DNA of 8,226 bases from Bacteroidales bacterium UBA4284 (GCA_002395925.1 DGVM01000097.1:1-8226); one strand, 5' to 3'; positions 1 through 7,377 are shown, counted from the first letter of the stretch. Notes: a model not told the origin generated them from the sequence alone. A program made the numbers and translations.

Positions 1-1036
1 GGTCGATGCACTCCTGGATGTCGCCGTCCATGAAGACGGGAAGGTTGTACATGCTCCAGTTGATACGGTGATCGGTCACGCGGCCCTGGGGGTAGTTGTA
101 GGTGCGGATCTTGGCGCTGCGGTCGCCTGTTGATACCATGGTCTTGCGCTTGGCGGCTATGCCGTCAAGGTACTTCTGGTGCTCAAGGTTATACAGACGG
201 GTACGCAGTTCTTCGAAGGCGCGGTCCTTGTTCTTGAGCTGCGAGCGCTCCTCCTGGCATTGGACGACCAGACCCGAAGGGATATGGGTGAGGCGCACGG
301 CGGAATAGGTGGTGTTGACACCCTGGCCGCCGGGGCCGGACGAACAGAAGAGGTCGAGACGGATGTCGTCCCAGCTCAGATCTACGTCGAACTCCCCTGC
401 CTCGGGGAAAACTGCCACAGAAGCGGCAGAAGTCTGGATGCGGCCCTGGGTCTCGGTCTGGGGCACGCGTTGCACGCGGTGAACGCCGGACTCATACTTC
501 ATGACACCGTAAACATTCTCGCCGCTGAGCTTGAAGACTATCTGCTTGAAGCCGCCGGACGTGCCAGGAGCCTGGTCGGTGACCTCGAGCTTCCAGCCAC
601 GGCGCTCGGCGAAATGCTGATACATGCGGAACAGGTCGCCAGCAAAGATGGCTGCCTCGTCGCCTCCGGTACCGCCGCGGATTTCCACGATGGCGTTCTT
701 GCCGTCGTCGGGATCGGCAGGGATGAGCATCAGTTTGATATTCTGCTCCATATCGGGAAGGCGAGGCTCGATGTCGGCAATCTCCTCACGGGCCATCTCG
801 CGCAGTTCATCATCCTTCTCGTTCAGAAGAATGTCCTTGGCGGACTGAAGGTCGTCGAGCATCTTCTTGTACTCCTGACCGGCCTTGATGATGGGTTCCA
901 GTTCCTTGTAGTCCTTGTTGAGCTGGACGTATTTCTTCATGTCGGACATGACTGCCGGGTCGGACAGCTGGTCCTGTATGGATTGGATTTTTCCCCGCAG
1001 GGAAAGGACTTTCTCAAGAAGCGTGTTCTCCGCCAT
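1..1036 (-). CDS. prfA: Peptide chain release factor 1 (RF1), 3' end cut by window edge
   Basis: RF1 recognises UAA and UAG in the ribosomal A site and triggers release of the finished protein. I translated this strand by hand from the ATG at 1036-1034 and read 345 codons without a stop. An N-terminal helical region is followed by the codon-recognition domain with the RF1-type tripeptide P192-Q193-T194 (in [10 protein letters not shown]), then the catalytic GGQ loop at 236-238 ([11 protein letters not shown]). RF2 would have SPF at the tripeptide, so this is RF1. A typical RF1 is about 355-360 residues, so only some 10-20 C-terminal residues are missing. The Gln of GGQ is the expected PrmC methylation target; the next residue is Gly rather than the His of E. 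coli. The start is supported by AGGAG eight bases upstream, and the acyltransferase stop lies 3 bases upstream of the ATG. Confidence 0.97.
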   Translation of the reverse strand, partial: MAENTLLEKVLSLRGKIQSIQDQLSDPAVMSDMKKYVQLNKDYKELEPIIKAGQEYKKMLDDLQSAKDILLNEKDDELREMAREEIADIEPRLPDMEQNIKLMLIPADPDDGKNAIVEIRGGTGGDEAAIFAGDLFRMYQHFAERRGWKLEVTDQAPGTSGGFKQIVFKLSGENVYGVMKYESGVHRVQRVPQTETQGRIQTSAASVAVFPEAGEFDVDLSWDDIRLDLFCSSGPGGQGVNTTYSAVRLTHIPSGLVVQCQEERSQLKNKDRAFEELRTRLYNLEHQKYLDGIAAKRKTMVSTGDRSAKIRTYNYPQGRVTDHRINWSMYNLPVFMDGDIQECID

Positions 1037-1039
1037 AAA

Positions 1040-2158
1040 TCATTCTCCTATTTTCTTGATGTAGCAGCGCCTGCGCATGAAAGGTTCGTGCTCGTAGCTG
1101 TTCCAGATATTGACGGCGCTGTTGGACTCTATCTGGGGATTGGAGATGGCCCAGCGGTTGCCGATGCGCACCGCCTTGTCGGCCATTTCTTTGTAATATA
1201 CCGCCGACACGCCCTTGTTCTGCCACTCGGGAGTGGCACCGTTGACCATGAGGTCGGTAGTCTCGTAATTGTTCAGGGCGCGCAGCAGGTAAAACCATCC
1301 GAAGGGGAAAAGATGCCCGCGGGCCTTCTGCAGGGCCTTGGAAATGCTGGGGAAAGAAATGCCGAATGCGACCAGTTCGCCCTTGTCGTCGAGCAGTATG
1401 CTCGAAGCCTTGTCGGAAATGTACGGCATTACGCTCTTTGCCTCCTCCTCGATCTCCGCATCGGTGAGCGGAATGAAGTTGTGGACGGTCTGGCTGAAGC
1501 TGTCGTTGTACATCTTGAAGAACTTGCGCACCTGCTCCGGGTCTTTCTTGAGCTTGTCGAGGCTGCCAAGATGCAGGTTGTAGCGCTCCATCACAAGCTT
1601 GGCCACACGGCGGGCCTTCTCCGGAACGCCGTGGTTCGCAACCATCTTGTACTGCACCCAGTCGCACTCCTTCTCGAAGCCGAGCTCTTTCATGAAGTCG
1701 TTGTAGTACGGGAAGTTGTACAGGCAGTTGAAGGGCGGTATATTCTCGTAGCCTTCGCAGAGCATGCCCTGTTTGCCCATGGTGTTGTAGTAGAGAGGGC
1801 CATGGATTTCGGTCATGCCCTGTTCGCGGGCCCAGGCTTCGGCCGTAGATATAAGCAGCCTGGCCACTTCTATGTCCTTGATACAGTCAAACCAGCCGAA
1901 ACGGACACGTTTCTTGCCGTAGAGTTCGTTGTAACGCGGATTGATGACGGCGCAGATGCGGCCAACCACCTTGTTCTCGTCCAGGACCAGCCACATACGG
2001 TGCCTGCAATACGAAAGGGGCGCAGCCTTGGTAAGGGTGCGTACCTGGTCCGAATGCAAGGCCGGCACATACTGCGCACAATCCTTGTACAGCATGTCCG
2101 GGAAGCGGACAAAGCGAAGCAGGTCGGCGCGTGTTTTGACTTCTTGTACTTTAAACAT
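1040..2158 (-). CDS. YghO/BcerS-like GNAT-fold N-acyltransferase
   Basis: A 372-residue protein with the layout of the YghO (BcerS-like) family: two GNAT-type halves. Residues about 17-60 (RFPDMLYKDCAQYVP) match the family N-terminal signature, and 63-115 carry the GNAT-like VVGRICAVIN segment. Residues 119-165 hold the conserved GPLYYN, Y148NFPYYND and LGF region. The second half ends with a GNAT-like core at 304-372 (GATPEWQNKGVSAVYYKE, then SNPQIESNS). There is no signal peptide or clear membrane helix, so it is probably cytoplasmic or membrane-peripheral. From family knowledge, members include E. coli YghO and the Caulobacter bacterial ceramide synthase, which N-acylates a sphingoid base. 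That activity here is inference, since no serine palmitoyltransferase gene is in view. I chose the ATG at 2158; a TTG at 2167 would add three residues only. The tcdA stop is 11 bases upstream and prfA starts 3 bases downstream. Confidence 0.85.
   Translation of the reverse strand: MFKVQEVKTRADLLRFVRFPDMLYKDCAQYVPALHSDQVRTLTKAAPLSYCRHRMWLVLDENKVVGRICAVINPRYNELYGKKRVRFGWFDCIKDIEVARLLISTAEAWAREQGMTEIHGPLYYNTMGKQGMLCEGYENIPPFNCLYNFPYYNDFMKELGFEKECDWVQYKMVANHGVPEKARRVAKLVMERYNLHLGSLDKLKKDPEQVRKFFKMYNDSFSQTVHNFIPLTDAEIEEEAKSVMPYISDKASSILLDDKGELVAFGISFPSISKALQKARGHLFPFGWFYLLRALNNYETTDLMVNGATPEWQNKGVSAVYYKEMADKAVRIGNRWAISNPQIESNSAVNIWNSYEHEPFMRRRCYIKKIGE
1045..1049 (-). promoter_or_regulatory. Shine-Dalgarno sequence of prfA
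   Basis: AGGAG on the minus strand sits eight bases before the prfA ATG and overlaps the last codons of the upstream acyltransferase. It is the only clear ribosome binding site in the window. The other gene starts visible here have weak or no purine-rich sequence, as is usual in Bacteroidota. Confidence 0.7.
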
Positions 2159-2164
2159 AGCCTG

Positions 2165-2195
2165 CAAATTTACGAATTAACTTCGATACTCACAA
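2165..2195 (-). promoter_or_regulatory. Candidate Bacteroidota-type promoter before the acyltransferase gene
   Basis: On the minus strand, TAAATTTG (2172-2165) matches the Bacteroides -7 consensus TAnnTTTG exactly. Twenty bases upstream is TTG (2195-2193, context ATTG), a three-of-four match to the -33 TTTG. The spacing fits the known range. The first three bases of the -7 box are also the TAA stop of tcdA. A start seven bases after the box would fall on the A of the ATG at 2158, giving a leaderless or nearly leaderless mRNA. This is a sequence match only. Confidence 0.4.
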
Positions 2196-2898
2196 TATGC
2201 ATAATCGCCGCCTGAGCGCACGCACAGCCAAAAGCCGCTGGAAGATAAGAGATTGTACCGTTCTGGCTCTTCTTGTTGCGGGTCTCTTCTATGATGACGG
2301 AAGACTTGTCGGGGCGCTCGGTAGAATACACCGCAAGAAAGCCCCCGTCGATCCCGAGCTTATGAAGGCGCTTGCGGAGCATGCGGGCGAGAGGGCACTG
2401 TATGGTGCGGGAGATATCGTCGATACGCAGTTTGGTGACGTCGGTCTTGGAACCGCTTCCCATCGAGCTCACGAGGAACACTCCCCTGCCCAGGCAATGC
2501 TGCACCAGGGCGATCTTGGGGCTGAGCGTGTCGATGCAATCGACCACGACGTCAAGCTGCAGCGGACAGAGCGCCGCCGGGATTACGTCTTCCGTAAGGA
2601 ACTCCCTGATACACTGCAGGTCGAGGGCCGGATTGATGTCGAGAAGACGCTTCCGGACGACATCGCACTTGGGCTGTCCGACAGTAGAATGAAGTGCCGG
2701 CAGCTGACGGTTGATGTTGGTGACCGACACCGTATCGGCATCGACGAGCACCAGGTGTCCTACGCCGGCACGCGCAAGCATCTCGGCGGCCGCAGCACCC
2801 ACGCCTCCGAGGCCCACGACGGCGACGCGGGCATCAGAGAGTCTTCGGAGCCCCTCCTGTCCGAGGAGCAATCCGGTACGTTCCTGCCAAGGTTCCAC
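2170..2898 (-). CDS. tcdA: tRNA threonylcarbamoyladenosine dehydratase (TcdA/CsdL, ThiF/E1-like)
   Basis: TcdA uses ATP to convert t6A at position 37 of ANN-decoding tRNAs into the cyclic form ct6A. Counting from the GTG at 2898 the protein has 242 residues. It opens with EPWQERTGLLLG, the usual N-terminus of this family, then the nucleotide-binding GLGGVG at 29-34. The acidic strand end VDAD is at 52-55, TNINRQ follows at 60-65, and DCID at 120-123. After GSGSKTD comes LRIDDISRTIQCPLAR (158-173), typical of TcdA rather than ThiF or MoeB, and there are no CxxC zinc pairs. The open frame extends to a TTG at 2922 that would overlap the peptidase gene by 20 bases. I prefer GTG because the homology begins there and it sits 4 bases after the peptidase stop. 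The 3' end overlaps a possible promoter for the next gene. Loss of ct6A is usually mild, so this is probably non-essential. Confidence 0.9.
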   Translation of the reverse strand: MEPWQERTGLLLGQEGLRRLSDARVAVVGLGGVGAAAAEMLARAGVGHLVLVDADTVSVTNINRQLPALHSTVGQPKCDVVRKRLLDINPALDLQCIREFLTEDVIPAALCPLQLDVVVDCIDTLSPKIALVQHCLGRGVFLVSSMGSGSKTDVTKLRIDDISRTIQCPLARMLRKRLHKLGIDGGFLAVYSTERPDKSSVIIEETRNKKSQNGTISYLPAAFGCACAQAAIMHIVSIEVNS

Positions 2899-2902
2899 GG
2901 CG

Positions 2903-5098
2903 TCAGTGCATCCAGCGGTCAAGCCAGTCGAAGAAGGTACGGTGCCAGTAAAGGGCGTTCTGCGGCTGGAGGATCCAATGGTTTTCCTCCGGGAAGATTA
3001 CGAGTTTGCTGGGCACTCCCATCATCTGGGCTGCGTTGAATGCCGCCATCCCCTGCTCGTAAGGAATACGGAAATCCATGCCTCCGTGGATGCAGAGGAT
3101 AGGCGTATGCCACTTCGTTATCATGGACTTGGGAGAATTGGCATAATGGCGGACGGCCTTGGGGGTAGATGCGTACGGAGCGCCTGCCTGCTGCATGCCG
3201 CCGAAAGTAACGCCGTCGCCGGCAGGCCCTTGCTGACCCTCGCTGTAGGCATATTCGGTCAGACCGCCGTTGTCCCAGTTGGCGAACCACATCTCTTCGG
3301 TGGTGTACCACAGGGCCTCTTCGTCAAAGATACCGGCGTGCGCAATGAAGCAGTCGAAAAGGTCGCCGTGCAGGCCTTCGAGCATGTAGGCGGAATAGCC
3401 GCCGTACGAAGCGCCCACGCAGGCCAGTTTGCCCACCCACGGCTGGCTCTTCATCCAACGGCCGGCACTCAGGTAGTCCTGCATGTTGAGGCCGCAGTAG
3501 TCACCGCTGATCTGCTCTTTCCACTCCTGGCCGAAGGCGGTGGTTCCGCGACGGTTGGGCATGATTACGGCATAGCCCTGCTGGGCCATCAGACGATAGC
3601 ACCAGCGGTAGCTCCAATCCTGCGAATTGGTTCCCTGGGGCCCTCCGAGCACGATTTCGATGGCCGGATAGACCTTGGAGGGGTCGAACTCGGGAGGGTA
3701 CATCACCCAGCACTGCATCTGCTTGCCGTCAACCGTCGGGACCATCACGCTCTCGGTGCGTACGTCATCGAGGGCGTCGAAGATGGGACGGTTGACCTCG
3801 GTTATATTGCCGAAAGCTTCGGCACCGGGCTCGACACATACGAGCTCGAGTGGGAAATGGAGCGAATAATAGCTCGTAAGCAGGCGATCGCCGTCCCAAC
3901 CGAAGGGAGTGAAGAAGTCGTAGGGCCAGTCGGCAGGAGTGATGCGGGTCAGATTGTCCTGCATGTCCACCTTGTAGATGGACTGGATGCCGTCCGTGAG
4001 GGCGTTGAACCACAGCTCGCCGTCGTGCCAGGCAAGGCCGGCGGCGTCGCGGTCGAGGGATGCGGCCAGCTGACGGGGCTCCCCGAAGGAAAGGCCGAAG
4101 CTCTGGCCGTCGGATTCGTCGGAGGACTGCACATCGCAGAGCAGAATCCTCTGTGCGTCAGCCTCATAGCCGTCGCGCTGCATGGAAAACCAAGCGAGGC
4201 GGCTGCCGTCGGGACTCCAGACGGGATCGGTATCGTAGCCACCGTCGGCCTTTACGGCAACCGTCTCGCCGGTCAGCAGGTCATATACGTAAATGCCTGT
4301 ATTAGTGCTGAAAGCATACTGTTTGCCGGCAAGCTTGCGGCAGGAGTAAGCGATGTGGCGTCCGTCGGGATGCCAGTCGAGCTGCTCCGCTCCGCCGAAA
4401 GGCTCGGTGGGCAGTTCCCAAGGCTCGCTTCCGAGTATGTCCAGCGAGTTGCCGGGGGTGATCATGCCGCCTGACAGGCTGGCGACGTAACTGCGGGGAG
4501 TCTCGGTAACCCAATGGTCCCAGTGGCGGTACATGAGGTCCTCGGTGGCGTATGCCTGTGCCTTGGTGAGGGCGGGATCGGAGTCCGTGGGCTGCTGAAC
4601 CTTGGGATTCTTTATCGTAGAGAGGTAGATGACCTGGTTCTGGTCGGGCGAGAGTTTGAATTCGCTGACTCCGGAGGGCACATCGGACAACTGGACACTT
4701 TTCCCGAGCTTCTTCCCGTTCAGCGGGGCCTTCCAGATCTGTCCGCCCTGGATAAAGAAAATGCTGCTTCCGTCGAGCGACCAGCGGGCATTGCTGACGC
4801 TCCTCGCGTAACGGGTAAGCTGCACATTCTCGGAGCCGTCGGTGCGGCAGAGCCAGAGGTTGCGGCAGCTGCGGTTCTGCTCGATGCTGTTGTATGATAC
4901 GCCGTACAGTATCCACTTCCCGTCCGGGCTGAGCTGGGGATCGCTCAGGCGCCCCATGGCCAGCAGGGTCTCGGGGGTCATACGACCGTTTTCGATTTTG
5001 GGATCGCCCGGGCCGATATAGCCCGCGCCTTCGTCTGTCTTGGTACAACCCATAATGAGTAGTGCGGCGCACAGGCCGCCGATAAGGTATTTATGCAT
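2903..5098 (-). CDS. S9 family serine peptidase lipoprotein (DPP5/acylaminoacyl-peptidase-like)
   Basis: A 731-residue exported peptidase likely to cleave short peptides near their N-terminus. Residues 1-17 form a hydrophobic signal ending in the lipobox I15-M16-G17-C18, so the mature protein should be lipid-anchored at Cys18. The acidic residues just after it (TKTDEG) might favour surface display, but this is uncertain. Residues about 40-440 form a beta-propeller with PD40/TolB-type blades (SPDGKW near 58, DWHPDGRHIAY at 241, WSPDGSRLAW at 294). Residues about 450-731 are the alpha/beta-hydrolase domain with Ser564 in GASYGGY, Asp675 in HGGMDFRIP and His707 in FPEENHW. These contexts resemble the S9C group, including DPP5 of Porphyromonas gingivalis, more than DPP4. 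A Gly-rich loop at about 612-650 seems longer than usual. The DUF2207 gene ends 14 bases upstream with tandem TAA codons; there is no clear Shine-Dalgarno. Substrate unknown. Confidence 0.93.
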   Translation of the reverse strand: MHKYLIGGLCAALLIMGCTKTDEGAGYIGPGDPKIENGRMTPETLLAMGRLSDPQLSPDGKWILYGVSYNSIEQNRSCRNLWLCRTDGSENVQLTRYARSVSNARWSLDGSSIFFIQGGQIWKAPLNGKKLGKSVQLSDVPSGVSEFKLSPDQNQVIYLSTIKNPKVQQPTDSDPALTKAQAYATEDLMYRHWDHWVTETPRSYVASLSGGMITPGNSLDILGSEPWELPTEPFGGAEQLDWHPDGRHIAYSCRKLAGKQYAFSTNTGIYVYDLLTGETVAVKADGGYDTDPVWSPDGSRLAWFSMQRDGYEADAQRILLCDVQSSDESDGQSFGLSFGEPRQLAASLDRDAAGLAWHDGELWFNALTDGIQSIYKVDMQDNLTRITPADWPYDFFTPFGWDGDRLLTSYYSLHFPLELVCVEPGAEAFGNITEVNRPIFDALDDVRTESVMVPTVDGKQMQCWVMYPPEFDPSKVYPAIEIVLGGPQGTNSQDWSYRWCYRLMAQQGYAVIMPNRRGTTAFGQEWKEQISGDYCGLNMQDYLSAGRWMKSQPWVGKLACVGASYGGYSAYMLEGLHGDLFDCFIAHAGIFDEEALWYTTEEMWFANWDNGGLTEYAYSEGQQGPAGDGVTFGGMQQAGAPYASTPKAVRHYANSPKSMITKWHTPILCIHGGMDFRIPYEQGMAAFNAAQMMGVPSKLVIFPEENHWILQPQNALYWHRTFFDWLDRWMH

Positions 5099-5112
5099 AA
5101 TTACTTGGTTTA

Positions 5113-6819
5113 TTATCTACTGCCGCCGCCAAAACCTCCGCCGCTGAAGCCGCCACCGCCGCCGAAGGACGTATGACCGCCAAATCCGCCACGGGAGCCG
5201 CCGCTTGAATGGCCTCCGGACGAATAAGACGACATCGCGTAAGCGTTACGTGTAGCGTTACGCAACACGTTGGACAGCACTATCACTTCGTTGAGGTCGC
5301 CGTAGGTAACCGGTCTGCCGGCGAATCTGAATCCGGGAGCCAGGGCGTCCATCTCTTTGGCCACCTTGTCGGCGATCCCGAACAAAGCGGCAACCACCAG
5401 ATAGTCTCCCCACAGGGCCACTTCCGGCACATGGCGCTGCTCGATGAGAGTGAAATCATTGAGATAGCGCCGGAAGCCCAGCGCCTGCAGGGCCTTGGCG
5501 TTTCCTGTAGGATTGAGCGTGAGGGACTTATAATCGCCGCCGGAGCTCAGGCCGTCGGTTTTGAAATCGGCTTGTACCTTGAGCCGGAGTTCCTTCACCC
5601 ACTTGCGTACGGAGGACTCATGAGAATTGCACCAGCGCGCAAATTCCTTCTCCTGCAGCACCTTGTCCTTGCCGGAGGCATCTTTGAGCATGGAGAGGAA
5701 CTTTTGTTCGACTTCGTTCAATCCGTCGTACCCCTTTCCGGTAAAATGGAACTCCTTTTTGCCGTTGGCGGCGTCTCTCATGCTGAGCACGCCGTCTGCA
5801 ACGAATTTGAGGATGAGGGCCGATATAATCGTAAACTTTTCGTCGTCAACGCCTTTGAGATGCGCGGCTATGTAGTAAGTTTCGTACACATTGCCGCCAA
5901 AGGGAACGTCCCTACTCCAGTCCGGCGACGAAGGCAGGTCCTCCTGTCCAAAAATGGCTTTGAGGCGCTCCTTGCGTTGTTTTTTGCTGGTCCCGTGGCC
6001 GAATATCGCCTTGAAGAAAGGCAGTACAATCGAGAAAAAGAGGAAGGCAATGGTCGCCAACGCCGCAAGCACACCGGATATCAAGTCGTCGGAATCTTCG
6101 TCCTCAAAGGTATTGCCTTCCATAGCCACCTCCAGGATTTCGTCAAAACTTATGTCCCTTATGCTCGCAGGCTGGAATATCCCCTTTTCGAAGCGGATGA
6201 GCATAATCATCGAAGACATTTTGACAAAGGGTTCGGTAGAGCGTGCTGTCACGCTGCCGTTGTCCCAGTCCGTTACGCCCTCGAATCCGAAGCCCCAGAT
6301 GCGCGAATTCTCGCTGTCGAGGGGCTGCGGGGCCCTGATGGTGATGCTGGCGTTCTGAGGCGGCGACGAAAGCCCGGGAGAGATGAACTGCATGTGCAGG
6401 GAGTCGAAGTCAGAAAGCGACTTGACGACGTTTGTCATGGTATAGGAAACCGTCCAGGCATGCGAGCCGTAACTCTCTACTCCCCAGCAGATTTCGTATC
6501 CTCCGGAAACCTTGTTCAGGCCACACCTGCGGGCTTTGCCTTCGATGCCCCGGTCAACGTCCCATGCGCCTTCGTTATAAAAGGCATTGCCCATTTCATC
6601 GGTCACGCCAAGGTCGCGGATTTCGATGTCGCCGAGATTCTTACGTGTCAGATACCATTCCGTGCCGCTCGCCACCACCACGTCCCAATATTCGGTGATG
6701 CGGGCCGAACCGTCTCGGGACAGTTCGACATCTATGCGCACCTCGTTGACTCTGGGAGAATAGCCCCAAAGCGTCAAAGTCCCGGCCAGGGCCAGGACTA
6801 TGGTAACAAGCCTTTTCAC
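5113..6819 (-). CDS. DUF2207 membrane protein with Gly/Ser-rich C-terminal tail
   Basis: A 568-residue membrane protein of unknown function. Residues 1-19 look like a signal peptide. The extracytoplasmic part (about 22-240) has the opening typical of DUF2207 (VNEVRIDVELSRDGSARITEYWDV, cut here to its sense: a beta-rich domain). A single strong membrane helix lies at about 246-270, followed by a basic KKQRKERLK stretch, suggesting the rest is cytoplasmic. Residues 305-415 look like winged-helix-type repeats (YIAAHLKGVDDEKFTIISALILKFVADG). The family motif near 446-490 (FRRYLNDF, then GDYLVVAALFGIADKV) confirms the assignment. The usual C-terminal hydrophobic pair is not visible. The tail, 531-568, is almost all Gly, Ser and Phe. 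The start is GTG at 6819, six bases after the lemA stop, with no Shine-Dalgarno. DUF2207 and LemA genes are often neighbours, suggesting a joint envelope role. Confidence 0.85.
   Translation of the reverse strand: MKRLVTIVLALAGTLTLWGYSPRVNEVRIDVELSRDGSARITEYWDVVVASGTEWYLTRKNLGDIEIRDLGVTDEMGNAFYNEGAWDVDRGIEGKARRCGLNKVSGGYEICWGVESYGSHAWTVSYTMTNVVKSLSDFDSLHMQFISPGLSSPPQNASITIRAPQPLDSENSRIWGFGFEGVTDWDNGSVTARSTEPFVKMSSMIMLIRFEKGIFQPASIRDISFDEILEVAMEGNTFEDEDSDDLISGVLAALATIAFLFFSIVLPFFKAIFGHGTSKKQRKERLKAIFGQEDLPSSPDWSRDVPFGGNVYETYYIAAHLKGVDDEKFTIISALILKFVADGVLSMRDAANGKKEFHFTGKGYDGLNEVEQKFLSMLKDASGKDKVLQEKEFARWCNSHESSVRKWVKELRLKVQADFKTDGLSSGGDYKSLTLNPTGNAKALQALGFRRYLNDFTLIEQRHVPEVALWGDYLVVAALFGIADKVAKEMDALAPGFRFAGRPVTYGDLNEVIVLSNVLRNATRNAYAMSSYSSGGHSSGGSRGGFGGHTSFGGGGGFSGGGFGGGSR
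5116..5229 (-). repeat. Low-complexity GGC/GGT-rich tract encoding Gly/Ser/Phe-rich tail
   Basis: The last 38 codons of the DUF2207 gene encode an imperfect repeat built from GGF, GGH and SGG units, seen on the plus strand as runs of ccgcc. It is in frame and ends exactly at the stop. Similar glycine-rich tails occur in DUF2207 and TPM-domain proteins of other bacteria, so it is a protein feature and not a mobile or CRISPR repeat. Confidence 0.75.
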
Positions 6820-6825
6820 GCAGGA

Positions 6826-7377
6826 CTATATTTTGAGTGAAGGCATATCGGCCTTGGCCGTATTCTCCTGCAGATACTGTTTCTCTGCAAAGTGGAAGAT
6901 CGATGCGACTATGCTGTCGGGAATCTGGCGGGTAAGGCGGTTGTAACGGGTCACGGAATCGTTGTACACCATGCGGCTCATACGCACCTGGTTCTCATAG
7001 GTATTGACGGAATCCATGGTTTTGACATACATCGCATCTGCCTTGAGGTCAGGATATTGTTCGACCACTACCGCCAGACGGCTCATGACGCCGTCGATGA
7101 GATTCTCCTGCGCCTGGGCCTGCTCGGCTGTGCTGTTGGCGTCGATGCCCTTGCGGGAAGCTATTACGTCCTTGAGGGTTTTGTATTCGTGCTCGTTGTA
7201 AGACTTGAGAAGCTCCACAAGGCCGGTGAGCGCATCCCAGCGGCTGTTCTGCTGAACGCCTATCTGGCTCATGGCATTCTTGGTAAGTTCTTCTGCACTT
7301 ACGAGTTTACGCTGGGAGGAGATGACCCACAGCACAAGCAGCACTATGACTGCAATGATGACGATTGTTATAATCAT
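6826..7377 (-). CDS. lemA: LemA family membrane protein
   Basis: LemA proteins are small, membrane-anchored coiled helical proteins of unknown biochemical role. This one has 183 residues from the ATG at 7377. Residues 1-19 form one membrane helix (MIITIVIIAVIVLLVLWVI), with most of the protein after it helical. Family landmarks are NAMSQIGVQQNSRWDAL, then LLKSYNEHEYKTL, YPDLKAD and the C-terminal SRMVYNDSVTRYNRL. Length is normal for the family. The open frame continues upstream to 7572, but that part overlaps recG and has no LemA character, so I set the start just before the membrane helix. The recG stop lies 31 AT-rich bases upstream and the DUF2207 gene follows after 6 bases. This tight pair suggests the two proteins work together. 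Confidence 0.93.
   Translation of the reverse strand: MIITIVIIAVIVLLVLWVISSQRKLVSAEELTKNAMSQIGVQQNSRWDALTGLVELLKSYNEHEYKTLKDVIASRKGIDANSTAEQAQAQENLIDGVMSRLAVVVEQYPDLKADAMYVKTMDSVNTYENQVRMSRMVYNDSVTRYNRLTRQIPDSIVASIFHFAEKQYLQENTAKADMPSLKI

Noticed and set aside
2159..2167. TTG start for the acyltransferase at 2167
   Set aside because: It adds only three residues, is a rare start codon, and lies within the possible -7 box; the ATG at 2158 is simpler.
179..2215. 678-codon open frame on the plus strand
   Set aside because: It is the codon-register mirror of prfA and the acyltransferase, both of which have clear family motifs. The translated product has no recognisable domain.
2711..4474. 587-codon open frame on the plus strand
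   Set aside because: Mirror in codon register of the S9 peptidase gene, whose catalytic triad and propeller motifs are intact.
5116..5229. Repeated ccgcc units as a possible repeat array or CRISPR
   Set aside because: Units are 3-6 bases, imperfect, in frame, and encode the Gly-rich protein tail; there are no spacers.
6105..6112. TACCTTTG on the minus strand, matching TAnnTTTG
   Set aside because: It is inside the DUF2207 coding region, with no -33 TTG at the right distance and no gene start after it.
5209..6840. 543-codon open frame on the plus strand
   Set aside because: Mirror in codon register of the DUF2207 gene; no motif or start signal of its own.
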